Shown one piece after another: positions 1-9,085 of a stretch of 64,000 nt of DNA. Origin of the DNA: Thermobacillus xylanilyticus. Lineage in GTDB: Bacteria; Bacillota; Bacilli; Paenibacillales; Paenibacillaceae. The notes below the pieces were generated by a model, which ran no database searches, had not been told where the DNA came from, and saw only the letters and a list, made by a program, of their open reading frames with translations. The first letter of the stretch is position 1. The number at the start of each line of letters is the position of its first letter. Location: the NCBI RefSeq assembly GCF_907165215.1, contig NZ_CAJRAY010000006.1, positions 33,016 through 97,015 of the forward strand. The letters run 5' to 3'. Both the position numbers and the translations under genes were made by a program.

Positions 1-2243
1 CGGATGTCGACGCCTTCCTGTTCGGCGGTCGCTTTCGCCTGCGTCTCCGGCCGGACGTTGAAGCCGATGATGATCGCGTTCGACGCGGATGCGAGCGCGA
101 CGTCCGATTCGGTGATGGCGCCGACGCCGGAGTGAATGATCTTCACCCGCACGCCTTCGACGTCGATCTTGAGCAACGAGCCTTTGAGCGCCTCGACGGA
201 GCCCTGAACATCCGCTTTGATGATGACGTTCAGATCCTTGATCTCGCCTTCCTTGATCTGCTTATACAGATCATCCAGCGTTACGCGGGCGTTCGCGCCG
301 CGTTCGGACTCGCGCGCCTTGGCGGCGCGGCGCTCCGCGATGGCGCGCGCCTTGCGCTCGTCTTCGAACACCATGAACGGATCGCCGGCTTGCGGCACTT
401 CCGTCAGACCCGTGATCTCGACCGGCGTCGACGGCCCCGCTTCCTTGAGCCGGCGGCCGCGGTCGTTCACCATCGCCCGGACACGGCCGAAGCAGTTGCC
501 CGCCACGAAGGCGTCGCCGACATGGAGCGTGCCGTGCTGGACGAGCACCCGCGCGACCGGACCTTTGCCCTTGTCGAGTTCCGCCTCGATGACGGTGCCG
601 CGCGCCCGTTTGTCCGGATTGGCCTTGTAGTCGTTCACTTCCGCGACGAGCAGGATCATCTCGAGCAGTTCTTCCAGATTGGTCCGCATTTTCGCCGAAA
701 TGTTGACGTAGATCGTGTCGCCGCCCCATGCTTCCGGCACCAGGCCGTACTCGGTCAGCTCCTGCATGATCCGGTCCGGGTTGGCGGTCGGCTTGTCGAT
801 CTTGTTCACCGCGACGATGATCGGCACGTTCGCCGCCTTCGCGTGGTTGATCGCTTCGACCGTCTGCGGCATGACGCCGTCGTCCGCCGCGACGACAAGC
901 ACGGTGATGTCGGTCACCTGCGCGCCGCGGGCGCGCATCGTCGTGAACGCTTCGTGGCCCGGCGTGTCGAGGAAGGTGATCTTCTTGCCGTTCACTTCGA
1001 CCTGATAAGCGCCGATGTGCTGCGTAATGCCGCCCGCTTCGCCGCTCGTCACGTTCGTATGGCGGATCGCGTCAAGCAGCGTCGTCTTCCCGTGGTCGAC
1101 GTGGCCCATGATCGTGACGACCGGGGGACGCGATTTCAGATCCGCCGGATCGTCCTGTTCCTCGATCGTTTCGAACGCGTCTTCGTCCACCGGCAGCTTG
1201 ATCTCGACTTCGACGCCGTATTCGCCGGCGACGAGCTGGATGGCGTCGAGATCGAGCACCTGGTTGATCGTCGCAAGCACGCCGAGGAACATCAGCTTCT
1301 TGATGACGTCGGAGACGTCCTTGTGCAGCAGTTTCGCCAGTTCGCCGACGGTCATCTCGCCGCGGACGATGATCTTCTTCGGCGTGTTGTCGACCTTCTC
1401 GCGGCGTTCCTGACCTTTCTTGCCGCCCTTGCCGGCATTCAGCTTGCCCTTGAAGCCGCCGCGCGGCTCTTCGAATTTCCGACTGTTCTCGCCGTTCTTG
1501 TTGCGGCGATCCTTGTCCTTGTCTTTGCCCGAGCCCTTCTTCCGGTCGGGTTGCGGCGGTGCCGCCGGTGCCAGCGCCGCGCCGCGGAAGCCTCCGCCGG
1601 CTCCGCCGCGGAATCCGCCGCCCGCGCCGCCGCGCATGCCGCCACCGCCTTGCGGACGGCCGCCCTGCGGACGATCGCCCCGGCCGCCTTGCGGACGGTC
1701 GTTCCGGCCTCCGCCATGAGCCTGGCCGCTCTGCGGGCGGTCGCCGCGGCGATCACCCTGCCCGCCTTGCGGACGGCCTCCTTGCGGGCGATCGTTCCGT
1801 CCCCCCTGCGGGCGGTCGCCCCGTCGTTCACCCTGACCGGCTTGCGGACGGTCGCTCCGGCCGCCGCCCTGAGCGTTCTGGCCGCTCTGCGGGCGGTCGC
1901 CGCGGCGCTGCGCGCCGGCCGCATTCGTCTGCGGCGCCGCGTTCACCGTCGCCGGCCGGTTCGCGGACGGCGCACCTTGCTGCCGCGGCGCTTCCTGCGC
2001 CTTCGCCTGCCGCTGCTGAGCAGCCTGCAGTTCCTGCTGCGCCCGCTTCGCCGCCGCGTTCTCCTTGATGCTGCGGAAGAAGCCTTCCACTTTCTCCACC
2101 ATGTGGTCTTCCATGACGCTCATATGATTGTTGACTTGCAGGCCGAGCCGTTTCAATATGGTCAGGATCTCCTTGCTGCTCATGTTTTGGGATTTGGCAT
2201 ATTCATATACGCGAAGTTTGTCCTTGTTCTCCTGTTTACTCAA
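1..2243 (-). CDS. infB: Translation initiation factor IF-2 (3' end outside window)
   Basis: IF-2 is the GTPase that delivers initiator fMet-tRNA to the 30S subunit and promotes subunit joining. About 747 codons are present and the C-terminal end lies beyond base 1. The N-terminal IF2 helical domain (residues 1 to about 50) is followed by a long low-complexity linker (about 70-260) of Gly/Arg/Pro/Gln with many DRPQGG-type repeats and GGAGGGFRG copies. The GTPase domain follows, with GHVDHGKTT near residue 378, DTPGHE and NKIDKP. The start is TTG at 2243: GGAGGTGG lies just upstream and the TTG overlaps the ylxQ stop (TTGAGTAA), which suggests translational coupling. It is the last visible gene of the rimP-nusA-ylxR-ylxQ-infB operon. 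Identification is certain; only the linker is unusual. Confidence 0.97.
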   Translation of the reverse strand, partial: MSKQENKDKLRVYEYAKSQNMSSKEILTILKRLGLQVNNHMSVMEDHMVEKVEGFFRSIKENAAAKRAQQELQAAQQRQAKAQEAPRQQGAPSANRPATVNAAPQTNAAGAQRRGDRPQSGQNAQGGGRSDRPQAGQGERRGDRPQGGRNDRPQGGRPQGGQGDRRGDRPQSGQAHGGGRNDRPQGGRGDRPQGGRPQGGGGMRGGAGGGFRGGAGGGFRGAALAPAAPPQPDRKKGSGKDKDKDRRNKNGENSRKFEEPRGGFKGKLNAGKGGKKGQERREKVDNTPKKIIVRGEMTVGELAKLLHKDVSDVIKKLMFLGVLATINQVLDLDAIQLVAGEYGVEVEIKLPVDEDAFETIEEQDDPADLKSRPPVVTIMGHVDHGKTTLLDAIRHTNVTSGEAGGITQHIGAYQVEVNGKKITFLDTPGHEAFTTMRARGAQVTDITVLVVAADDGVMPQTVEAINHAKAANVPIIVAVNKIDKPTANPDRIMQELTEYGLVPEAWGGDTIYVNISAKMRTNLEELLEMILLVAEVNDYKANPDKRARGTVIEAELDKGKGPVARVLVQHGTLHVGDAFVAGNCFGRVRAMVNDRGRRLKEAGPSTPVEITGLTEVPQAGDPFMVFEDERKARAIAERRAAKARESERGANARVTLDDLYKQIKEGEIKDLNVIIKADVQGSVEALKGSLLKIDVEGVRVKIIHSGVGAITESDVALASASNAIIIGFNVRPETQAKATAEQEGVDI

Positions 2244-2577
2244 TATCTTCCACCTCCGATAGTTCGCCGAGCCGGTCCGCGACGAGCGCCGCCAGCCCCG
2301 CATCCAGCACGGCAACGACGACGCGTTCCGCCTTGCCGATGGCGGCGCCCAGCGTCCGGCGGTCGAACGCCTCGACCCGCTTGACACCGTACGCCCTGCA
2401 TTTGTCCCCGTACTTCTTCTTCGCCTTGTCCGACGCGTCGGCCGCCACGACGACGAGCTTCGCTTTCCCGCTGCGGATTGCGCGCAGCACCGTCTCGTCG
2501 CCCGAAGCCAGCTTGCCCGCCCGCGCGGCCATGCCGAGCGCGTTCAGCGCCCGGGCCGGATCACGCATCATCTTCAC
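2236..2577 (-). CDS. ylxQ: L7Ae/L30e-family ribosomal-associated protein YlxQ
   Basis: This is a small RNA-binding protein of the L7Ae/L30e/S12e family, which binds kink-turn RNA; the Bacillus homologue YlxQ lies at the same place in the nusA-infB operon. Visible family features are [17 protein letters not shown] near the N-terminus, the [10 protein letters not shown] segment and the [14 protein letters not shown] strand-helix. About 113 residues from GTG at 2577. The start is uncertain: GTG 2577, ATG 2571 and ATG 2601 are all in frame, and 2577 or 2571 best matches the family length of about 100 residues. The 5' end overlaps the ylxR stop and the 3' end overlaps the infB start, so the three genes are tightly coupled. 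Confidence 0.88.
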   Translation of the reverse strand: MKMMRDPARALNALGMAARAGKLASGDETVLRAIRSGKAKLVVVAADASDKAKKKYGDKCRAYGVKRVEAFDRRTLGAAIGKAERVVVAVLDAGLAALVADRLGELSEVEDIE

Positions 2578-2869
2578 GGGCGCCGGCTGCCCGGAATTCA
2601 TCTTCCACCCGGATGAAATCCTGTTCGAGACGGTCATAGATCTCCGGATCAACGGCGACGGCGAGCGCCCGATCGAATGCCTTGCTCTTCTTCGCCAGCT
2701 TGAAGCAGGACGATTGTCCGCACAGGTAAGCGCCGCGTCCCGATTTCTTGCCGGTCAGATCAATCGATACTTCGCCGTCAGGCGAACGCACGATGCGGAT
2801 CAGCGACCGCTTCGGCTTCATTTCCTGGCAGGCGACGCATTTGCGAAGCGGTACCTTGCGCTGCTTCAT
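2561..2869 (-). CDS. ylxR: YlxR-family RNA-binding protein (DUF448)
   Basis: A 102-residue basic protein between nusA and infB, the conserved place of ylxR. The family signature is visible: CVAC at residues 11-14, KPKRSLIRIVR, and GRGAYLC at 44-50, followed by another Cys at 55. The family fold has a positively charged surface thought to bind RNA, and roles in RNase P or transcription regulation have been proposed in related bacteria; nothing in this sequence adds to that. The start ATG at 2869 has a good GGAGGGG site 9 bases upstream. The gene ends inside ylxQ. Confidence 0.93.
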   Translation of the reverse strand: MKQRKVPLRKCVACQEMKPKRSLIRIVRSPDGEVSIDLTGKKSGRGAYLCGQSSCFKLAKKSKAFDRALAVAVDPEIYDRLEQDFIRVEDEFRAAGAREDDA

Positions 2870-2905
2870 GTTCGTGAGCCCCCTCCATGCCTTAAGCGCC
2901 GCACG

Positions 2906-4006
2906 CTAGCCGTCGAAGGAGACGGAATCCTGGTGCATCGCTTCGCCTTGCGATCGCGGACGGTCGAATTCCGCCTCGGCTTGCGACTCGCTCTTGATGT
3001 CGATCTTCCAGCCTGTCAGCTTGGCGGCCAGACGCGCGTTCTGGCCTTTGATGCCGATCGCGAGCGACAGCTGGTAATCCGGCACGATAACGCGCGCCAC
3101 CCGTTCCTGCTCGAATACAATGACTTCGAGCACCTTGGACGGGCTGAGCGCGTTGGCGACGAACTCCTCCACGTTCTCCGACCAGCGGACGATGTCGATC
3201 TTCTCGCCCTTCAGCTCGTTCACGATCGTCTGGACGCGCATGCCCTTCGGTCCGACGCAGGCGCCGACCGGATCGACCTCCGGGTTGCGCGAATGGACCG
3301 CGATCTTCGAGCGGAAGCCCGCTTCGCGCGCGACGGAACGGATCTCGACGATGCCGTCGTAAATCTCGGGTACTTCCAGCTCGAACAGCCGCTTGAGCAG
3401 CCCGGGATGCGTCCGCGACAGGATGATCTGCGGGCCTTTGGTCGTGTTTTCCACTTTCGTGATGTACGACTTGACCCGGTCTCCGTGCTTGAACATGTCG
3501 TTCGGCATCAGCTCGGTCAGCGGCAGCACCGCTTCCACCTTGCCGAGATCGACGTACAGGTTGCGCGCGTCCTGGCGCTGCACGATGCCGTTGACGATGT
3601 CCTCTTCCTTGTCGATGTAAGCATCATAAATAAGACCGCGTTCAGCTTCGCGAATGCGCTGCGTCACGACCTGTTTCGCCGTCTGGGCCGCGATGCGGCC
3701 GAAATCCCGCGGCGTCACTTCGATCTCCGCGATGTCGTCGAGCTGGTAATGCGGGTTGATCTCCCGCGCGGCGTCAAGCGAAATCTCGAGCCGCGGGTCG
3801 AATACTTCCTCGACGACCGTCTTGCGCGCATAGACCTTGATGACCCCGGTGTTGCGGTTGATGTCGACGCGGACGTTCTGCGCCGTGTTGAAATTGCGCT
3901 TATAGCTCGAAATGAGCGCCGCTTCGATCGCTTCGAGCAGCACATCCTTGGAGATGCCCTTCTCCCGCTCGATCTCCGCCAGCGCTTCGATAAAATCGAT
4001 GTTCAT
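2906..4006 (-). CDS. nusA: Transcription termination/antitermination factor NusA
   Basis: NusA binds RNA polymerase and nascent RNA and modulates pausing, intrinsic termination and antitermination. The protein has 366 residues, the usual Firmicute size. It has an N-terminal RNAP-binding domain (about 1-125), an S1 domain (about 135-200), and KH1 and KH2 modules with VGPKGMRVQTI near 250 and IGIKGQNARLAAKL near 320. There are no C-terminal acidic repeats, as expected outside Proteobacteria. It follows rimP by 35 bases. A hairpin in the operon leader (4549-4580) is a plausible NusA feedback target. Confidence 0.98.
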   Translation of the reverse strand: MNIDFIEALAEIEREKGISKDVLLEAIEAALISSYKRNFNTAQNVRVDINRNTGVIKVYARKTVVEEVFDPRLEISLDAAREINPHYQLDDIAEIEVTPRDFGRIAAQTAKQVVTQRIREAERGLIYDAYIDKEEDIVNGIVQRQDARNLYVDLGKVEAVLPLTELMPNDMFKHGDRVKSYITKVENTTKGPQIILSRTHPGLLKRLFELEVPEIYDGIVEIRSVAREAGFRSKIAVHSRNPEVDPVGACVGPKGMRVQTIVNELKGEKIDIVRWSENVEEFVANALSPSKVLEVIVFEQERVARVIVPDYQLSLAIGIKGQNARLAAKLTGWKIDIKSESQAEAEFDRPRSQGEAMHQDSVSFDG

Positions 4007-4041
4007 GGGAACTGAATTCCTCCTCTCGACTGATTGCGGGG

Positions 4042-4512
4042 TTATTCGAATACGATGGCAAGGCGCGCGCTGGCGATTTTCGCCCAGGGCAGCGCATGGC
4101 GCTTCTTGCCGACCTCGATGACGGCCGTATCGTCTTCAAACGAGACGAGCCGGCCTTCGAACTCCTTCAGGCCGTCGATCGGCTCGTAGGTTGTCACGAA
4201 CACGTGCCGGCCCGCCGCCTTCGCCATGTCTTCCGGCTTCTTCAGCGGCCTTTCGGCTCCGGGTGACGACACCTCCAGAAAATAGGCTTCCGGAATCGGA
4301 TCGAGTTCGTCGAGCCGCGCGCTGACCCACTCGCTGATCCGCCCGCAATCATCGATGTCGATGCCGCCTTCCTTGTCCGCGAAAATGCGCAGAAACCGGC
4401 TGCCGCCTTCCTTCACGTACTCGATATCGACGAGCTCGAAGCCGTTCTCTTCCAAATAAGGCCTCACCAGTTTCTCGACAACGGATTCAATCTGGGCACG
4501 ATTTGCCGCCAC
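4042..4512 (-). CDS. rimP: Ribosome maturation factor RimP
   Basis: RimP assists 30S subunit assembly. The sequence has the family's N-terminal domain (VVEKLVRPYLEENGFELVDIEYV) split as ENGFELVDIEY and the conserved EVSSPGAERPL motif, followed by the C-terminal Sm-like beta domain ending in ALPWAKIASARLAIVFE. About 156 residues. I prefer GTG at 4512, with GGGAGG nine bases upstream, over the upstream in-frame TTG at 4539, which lies before that ribosome binding site. First gene of the nusA-infB operon, reading from the promoter at 4620-4648. Confidence 0.95.
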   Translation of the reverse strand: MAANRAQIESVVEKLVRPYLEENGFELVDIEYVKEGGSRFLRIFADKEGGIDIDDCGRISEWVSARLDELDPIPEAYFLEVSSPGAERPLKKPEDMAKAAGRHVFVTTYEPIDGLKEFEGRLVSFEDDTAVIEVGKKRHALPWAKIASARLAIVFE

Positions 4513-4548
4513 CTCTCGATTCCTCCCGGTATGCTTCAATATCCGCAG

Positions 4549-4580
4549 ACAAAACGTAAAGAGTGGGTCTCCCCACTCTT
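4549..4580 (-). terminator. Terminator-like hairpin in the rimP-nusA operon leader
   Basis: On the minus strand, AAGAGTGGG pairs perfectly with CCCACTCTT (4572-4580 with 4559-4567) around a GAGA (GNRA) tetraloop, followed by an interrupted U tract, TTTACGTTTT (4549-4558). It lies about 35-65 bases downstream of the predicted start from the promoter at 4620-4648 and about 37 bases upstream of rimP. It could therefore act as an attenuator for the operon, and it also lies downstream of polC. The broken U tract fits a NusA-stimulated terminator; that role is inference. Confidence 0.65.
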
Positions 4581-4619
4581 CGTCGTCGGCGAACCTTCAG
4601 TTACATCATTACCGGAAAA

Positions 4620-4648
4620 ATTATAGCACAGTCGGATGAGCATGGCAA
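4620..4648 (-). promoter_or_regulatory. Sigma-A promoter of rimP-nusA-infB
   Basis: Minus-strand TTGCCA (4643-4648), 17-base spacer, perfect TATAAT (4620-4625). It lies immediately downstream of the polC stop and directs transcription into rimP, with an expected start near 4613 and a leader of about 100 bases. Confidence 0.8.
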
Positions 4649-4671
4649 CTGCCTGCACCGAAAGATTCGCC

Positions 4672-7600
4672 TCAGAACAGCGACAGCTGGTTCGTCTCCG
4701 GCAGCCCGCGGAAACAGCCCATCGCGGCGAGCTGCTCGACGATCGTCTTCGAAGCGCGCGAGCGCGTCTGGAAGTCCTCGATCGAGAGGAAGGGGCCTTC
4801 ATCGCGCGCGGCTGCGATGTTCCGCGCCGCGTTCTCGCCGATGCCGCTGATCGCGGCGAACGGCGGGATGAGGGCGTTTCCGTCGATCTTGAACTTCACC
4901 GCGTCCGAGCGGTACAGATCGATCGGCTTGAAGATGAAGCCGCGGGCGGTCATCTCAAGCGCCATCTCGAGAATCGACACGCTGTTCTTCTCCTTCGTCG
5001 TCGCGTTCAAGCCCTTCTCCTCGATCTCGTTGAGCCGGCGCAGAATGGCGTCGTATCCCTGGCACAGCGTCTCGAGCTCGAAGTCTTCGGCCCGCACCGA
5101 GAAGTAAGCGGCATAGAACTCGATCGGATGGTACAGCTTGAAATAGGCGGTCCGCACGGCCGAGATGACGTAAGCGGCGGCATGCGCTTTCGGGAACATG
5201 TACTCGATCTTGAGGCAGGAATCGATGTACCATTCGGGCACGCCGCACTTGCGCATTTCCTCGATCCATTCCGGCGTGAGCCCCTTGCCCTTCCGCACGC
5301 TCTCGGTAATCTTGAACGCGAGCCCGGCGTCCATGCCCGCCTTGTAGATCAGGTACAGCATGATGTCGTCGCGGCAGCCGATGACCGTCTTGATCGTACA
5401 GGTGCCGTTCTTGATCAGTTCCTGCGCGTTGCCGAGCCAGACGCCGGTGCCGTGCGACAGGCCGGAGATCTGCAGCAGGTCGGCGAACGATGTCGGCTTC
5501 GCTTCGCTCAGCATCTGCCGGACGAACTTCGTGCCCATCTCGGGCACGCCGTACGTGGCAACCGGCGTCTTGATCTGCTCCGGCGTGACGCCGAGCGCCT
5601 CCGTCGAGCTGAACAGGCTCATCACCTTCGGATCGTTCATCGGAATCGTCGTCGGGTCGACGCCCGTCAGATCCTGCAGCGTCCGCATCATCGTCGGATC
5701 GTCGTGGCCGAGAATGTCGAGCTTGAGCAGGTTCGCCTCGAAGGCGTGGTAATCGAAATGGGTCGTCTGCCATTCCGCGCTCGTGTCATCCGCCGGATAC
5801 TGCACCGGGGTCACATCTTCCACTTCGATGTAATCCGGAACGACGACGATGCCGCCGGGGTGCTGGCCGGTCGACCGCTTCACGCCGGTACAGCCCATCG
5901 CCAGCCGCTTCAATTCGGCGCTGCGCCATTTCTTCCCGTGGTCTTCCTCGTACTTTTTCGCAAAGCCGTACGCCGTCTTCTCCGCCACGGTGCTGATCGT
6001 GCCGGCGCGGAACACGTTTTTCTCGCCGAACATGACCTTCGTGAAGTTGTGCGCGTGCGGCTGGTATTCGCCGGAGAAGTTCAGGTCGATATCCGGCACC
6101 TTGTCGCCCTTGAAACCGAGGAACGTTTCGAACGGAATATCCTGCCCTTCGCCCTTCATCGGCTGTCCGCACTTCGGGCAGTTCTTGTCCGGCAGGTCGA
6201 AGCCGCTCGGCACGCTGCCGTCAAGGAACCATTCGCTGTGCTTGCACGCTTTGTTCTTGCATATGTAATGCGCCGGCAGCGGGTTCACCTCGGAAATGCC
6301 GAGGAACGTCGCGACGACCGATGAACCGACCGATCCGCGGGAACCGACCAGATAGCCGTCCTCGTTCGACTTCTTGACGAGCGCGGCCGAAATCAGGTAG
6401 TTCGCCGAGAATCCGTACTTGATGATCGGGTTCAGTTCCTTCTCCAGCCGGTCGACGACCACCTGCGGCAGCGGATCGCCGTACATGTCCTTGGCGAAGG
6501 CGTAGCATTTCTCCCGGATTTCCTGGTCCGCGCCCTCGATGATCGGCGTGAACAGCTTGTCCGGGAACATGTCGTAGACCTCGAACCGTTCCGCCAGCTC
6601 CACCGTATTCTTCACAACGACCTCGTACGCTTTCTCCTCGCCGAGGAACGCAAATTCCTGCAGCATCTCGTCCGTCGTGCGGAAGTGGGCGTCCGGCTTG
6701 CGCTGCTCTTTGAGCGGACTGTAGCCCGTGATGCCGTGGATCGTAATGTCGCGGAAAATTTTGTCGCGCGGGTGCAGGTAGTGGACGTTGCCCGTCGCGA
6801 TGACCGGCTTGCCCAGCCGCTCCCCGATCTCGCAGACGCGCCGGATCGCCTGTTCGATTTCCGCGCGGCTCTGCACGAGCCCTTTGTCCACCAGGTGCAT
6901 GTAGAAATCGATCGGCTGAATCTCCAGCACGTCGTAAAATTGCGCGACTTCCTCCGCCTCTTCCACCGTCTTGTTCAGCACCGTCTCGAAAAATTCGCCC
7001 TTCTCGCATCCCGACAGGATGAGCAGCCCGTCGCGCATCTCGTTCAGCTTCGACTTCGGCATGCAGGCAACCTTGTTGAAATATTCGGTATGCGAGAGGG
7101 AGATGAGCTTGAACAGGTTCTTCTTGCCCTTCGCATTCAGCGCGTAGACCCCGCAATGGAACGGGCGGGCGTTCGACAGGTCTTTGCCGGCGTGGTCGTT
7201 CAGCTGATGGAGCCCTTCGATGCCCCGCTGTTTCGCGTCGGCGATCAGGCCGAACAGGATGCCGCCCAGCGCCGCCGCGTCGTCCACCGCGCGGTGGTGG
7301 TTCTCGAGGCTGACCTTGTATTTCTCGGCCAGCGTATTGAGCCGGTGGTTCTTCAGCGTCGGATGAAGCATCCGCGCCATCTCCAGCGTATCGAGCACCG
7401 GATTCGGCAGTTCCGGCAGGCCGATCGCCTTGCAGTTCGCCTGGATGAAGCCGATGTCGAACCGCGCATTGTGGGCCACGAGCACCGCGTCGCCGACGAA
7501 CTCGACGAATTCGCGCAGCTTCGGTTCCAGCTCGGGCGCGTCCTTCACCATGTCATCCGTAATGTTGGTGAGCTGCTGGATATTGTACGGAATCGGCTCA

Positions 7601-8979
7601 TGCGGATTGATGAACGTCTCGAACTTGCCCGTCACCTTGCCGTCCCGCATCTTGACGCCCGCAAGCTCGATGATCTTGCTGTTCAAGATCGAAAGACCGG
7701 TCGTCTCGATGTCGAACACGACGTATTCCGCCGAAGCGAGGGGTTCCTCCCGCGGATTGAGGACGATCTCCACCTGGTCGTCCACGACGTTCGCCTCGAC
7801 GCCGAAGATGACCTTCATATTGTGCTTCTTCGCCGCCTTGAACGCCTCCGGATAACAATGCACGTTCGCATGGTCCGAGATGGCGATCGCCGGATGGCCC
7901 CATTTCGCGGCCGTCTTGATGTAAGCGTCAACCGGCGTCACGGCATCCATCTGGCTCATCGTCGTATGCAGGTGGAATTCGACGCGCTTCTGCTCCGCCG
8001 TATCCATCCGCTCCGGAGGTGCCGGCACTTCGTGCAGGTCGTTCGGCATCATGACGAGCTCCGGCTCGGCCATGAACTTGTCGTACTCGACGCGGCCGCG
8101 GGCGCGGATCCAGATGCCGTCCTTGAGGAGACTGAGCACGGCGGCATCGTCCTTCGACTTCGCGAACACCTTCATCATGATCGAATCGGTGTAGTCCGTG
8201 ACGTTGAAGGTGTACAGCGTATTGCCGTTCCGCAGTTCCCGCGTCTCGAGACCGAATACGGTCCCCTGTACCGTGATCCTTTTCTCTTCTTCCGTGATGC
8301 TTGAGATGGGCACCGGCTCATCGCGGATTTCGTAACCGTACACCAGCCGTTCCGCCGCCGGACGTTCAGGCGGAGCGGCCGCGGCGGCGCTCTGCATCAA
8401 CGCCTGCACGAGCTCGCGGTCGGCCTGTTCGCGCTCCTGCAGGAACCGCTCGTATTCGCCGCGGCCCGAGTCGCCGGCCATCAGCTTGACCTTGCAGGAG
8501 CGCCTGAACCTCCGCTCGAAGAACCGTACGGCCGCCTCGTCGATTTTCCGTTTGCGCGCCAGCTCCAGCCCCATCTCGTCAAGCAGGACGACCGTCAGCC
8601 GCCCGCCGTCCGTCTCGATGCCGGCCTTGCCAAGCCAGCCGTTGACGGAGACGATCTCGCTCGCCGCCCATTCCACGAAATTGTCCCAATGGGCGCGCAG
8701 CACCTGATCCGTATCCGTCTCCAGATCATATTCGAGCACAAATTCGACGTCGGCTATCGGGCCGAACGTTTCGCGCGCACGGCTGACCAGCAGGCTGTAC
8801 TGCCTGGCCGGCAGCACGGACGTTTTCCGGATGAAGAACGTCCACCGTCTGCTGGCGGCGGACACTTCCACGCGGTCGAGCAGCCCGTCGGCGAAATCCG
8901 AATTGGCTTCCTCGCCGGTCAAGCCGATTTTCGCAAGCAGAAGCCCGAGTTTCTCGCGTCTGCCGTCGGTACGGTTCAT
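4672..8979 (-). CDS. polC: DNA polymerase III alpha subunit, Gram-positive type PolC
   Basis: This is the replicative polymerase of Firmicutes, with built-in 3'-5' proofreading. At 1435 residues it is full length. Domains in order: N-terminal domain, OB fold (about 235-330), PHP domain first part (about 335-420), inserted DEDDh exonuclease starting at FDIETTG near 422 and ending with HHRAVDDAAAL, second part of PHP, then the catalytic core with GSRGSVGSS, a four-cysteine zinc site (CKNKAC near 906 and CPKC near 933), and PDIDLNFSGEYQ near 961. The C-terminus, QLSLF, is a textbook beta-clamp binding pentapeptide. ATG at 8979 is preceded by GGGAGAGGA. It lies downstream of proS, as in Bacillus. 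Confidence 0.99.
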   Translation of the reverse strand: MNRTDGRREKLGLLLAKIGLTGEEANSDFADGLLDRVEVSAASRRWTFFIRKTSVLPARQYSLLVSRARETFGPIADVEFVLEYDLETDTDQVLRAHWDNFVEWAASEIVSVNGWLGKAGIETDGGRLTVVLLDEMGLELARKRKIDEAAVRFFERRFRRSCKVKLMAGDSGRGEYERFLQEREQADRELVQALMQSAAAAAPPERPAAERLVYGYEIRDEPVPISSITEEEKRITVQGTVFGLETRELRNGNTLYTFNVTDYTDSIMMKVFAKSKDDAAVLSLLKDGIWIRARGRVEYDKFMAEPELVMMPNDLHEVPAPPERMDTAEQKRVEFHLHTTMSQMDAVTPVDAYIKTAAKWGHPAIAISDHANVHCYPEAFKAAKKHNMKVIFGVEANVVDDQVEIVLNPREEPLASAEYVVFDIETTGLSILNSKIIELAGVKMRDGKVTGKFETFINPHEPIPYNIQQLTNITDDMVKDAPELEPKLREFVEFVGDAVLVAHNARFDIGFIQANCKAIGLPELPNPVLDTLEMARMLHPTLKNHRLNTLAEKYKVSLENHHRAVDDAAALGGILFGLIADAKQRGIEGLHQLNDHAGKDLSNARPFHCGVYALNAKGKKNLFKLISLSHTEYFNKVACMPKSKLNEMRDGLLILSGCEKGEFFETVLNKTVEEAEEVAQFYDVLEIQPIDFYMHLVDKGLVQSRAEIEQAIRRVCEIGERLGKPVIATGNVHYLHPRDKIFRDITIHGITGYSPLKEQRKPDAHFRTTDEMLQEFAFLGEEKAYEVVVKNTVELAERFEVYDMFPDKLFTPIIEGADQEIREKCYAFAKDMYGDPLPQVVVDRLEKELNPIIKYGFSANYLISAALVKKSNEDGYLVGSRGSVGSSVVATFLGISEVNPLPAHYICKNKACKHSEWFLDGSVPSGFDLPDKNCPKCGQPMKGEGQDIPFETFLGFKGDKVPDIDLNFSGEYQPHAHNFTKVMFGEKNVFRAGTISTVAEKTAYGFAKKYEEDHGKKWRSAELKRLAMGCTGVKRSTGQHPGGIVVVPDYIEVEDVTPVQYPADDTSAEWQTTHFDYHAFEANLLKLDILGHDDPTMMRTLQDLTGVDPTTIPMNDPKVMSLFSSTEALGVTPEQIKTPVATYGVPEMGTKFVRQMLSEAKPTSFADLLQISGLSHGTGVWLGNAQELIKNGTCTIKTVIGCRDDIMLYLIYKAGMDAGLAFKITESVRKGKGLTPEWIEEMRKCGVPEWYIDSCLKIEYMFPKAHAAAYVISAVRTAYFKLYHPIEFYAAYFSVRAEDFELETLCQGYDAILRRLNEIEEKGLNATTKEKNSVSILEMALEMTARGFIFKPIDLYRSDAVKFKIDGNALIPPFAAISGIGENAARNIAAARDEGPFLSIEDFQTRSRASKTIVEQLAAMGCFRGLPETNQLSLF

Positions 8980-9004
8980 TCCCCATCCTCTCCCGTTCCT
9001 TAAG

Positions 9005-9024
9005 AAAAACGGATGGCGCCATCC
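9005..9024 (-). terminator. Short terminator-like hairpin between proS and polC
   Basis: The minus strand carries the palindrome GGATGGCGCCATCC (9011-9024) followed by GTTTTTCTT. The stem is only 5-6 bp, so it may give partial termination after proS or act as a weak attenuator 25 bases upstream of polC. Confidence 0.4.
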
Positions 9025-9085
9025 TCCCGGAAGGCGCGTCCGCTTGGCTGTCCTGGCTGTTGAAGAAATACCGATTCGCCGGCGA

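Noticed and set aside
132..2384. Long plus-strand open frame opposite infB, and similar long frames opposite polC, cheA, flhA, flhB, hslU and topA
   Set aside because: These mirror real genes on the other strand; GC-rich codons leave few stops. Their products are Arg/His/Leu-rich and match no family, while the minus-strand proteins are clear.
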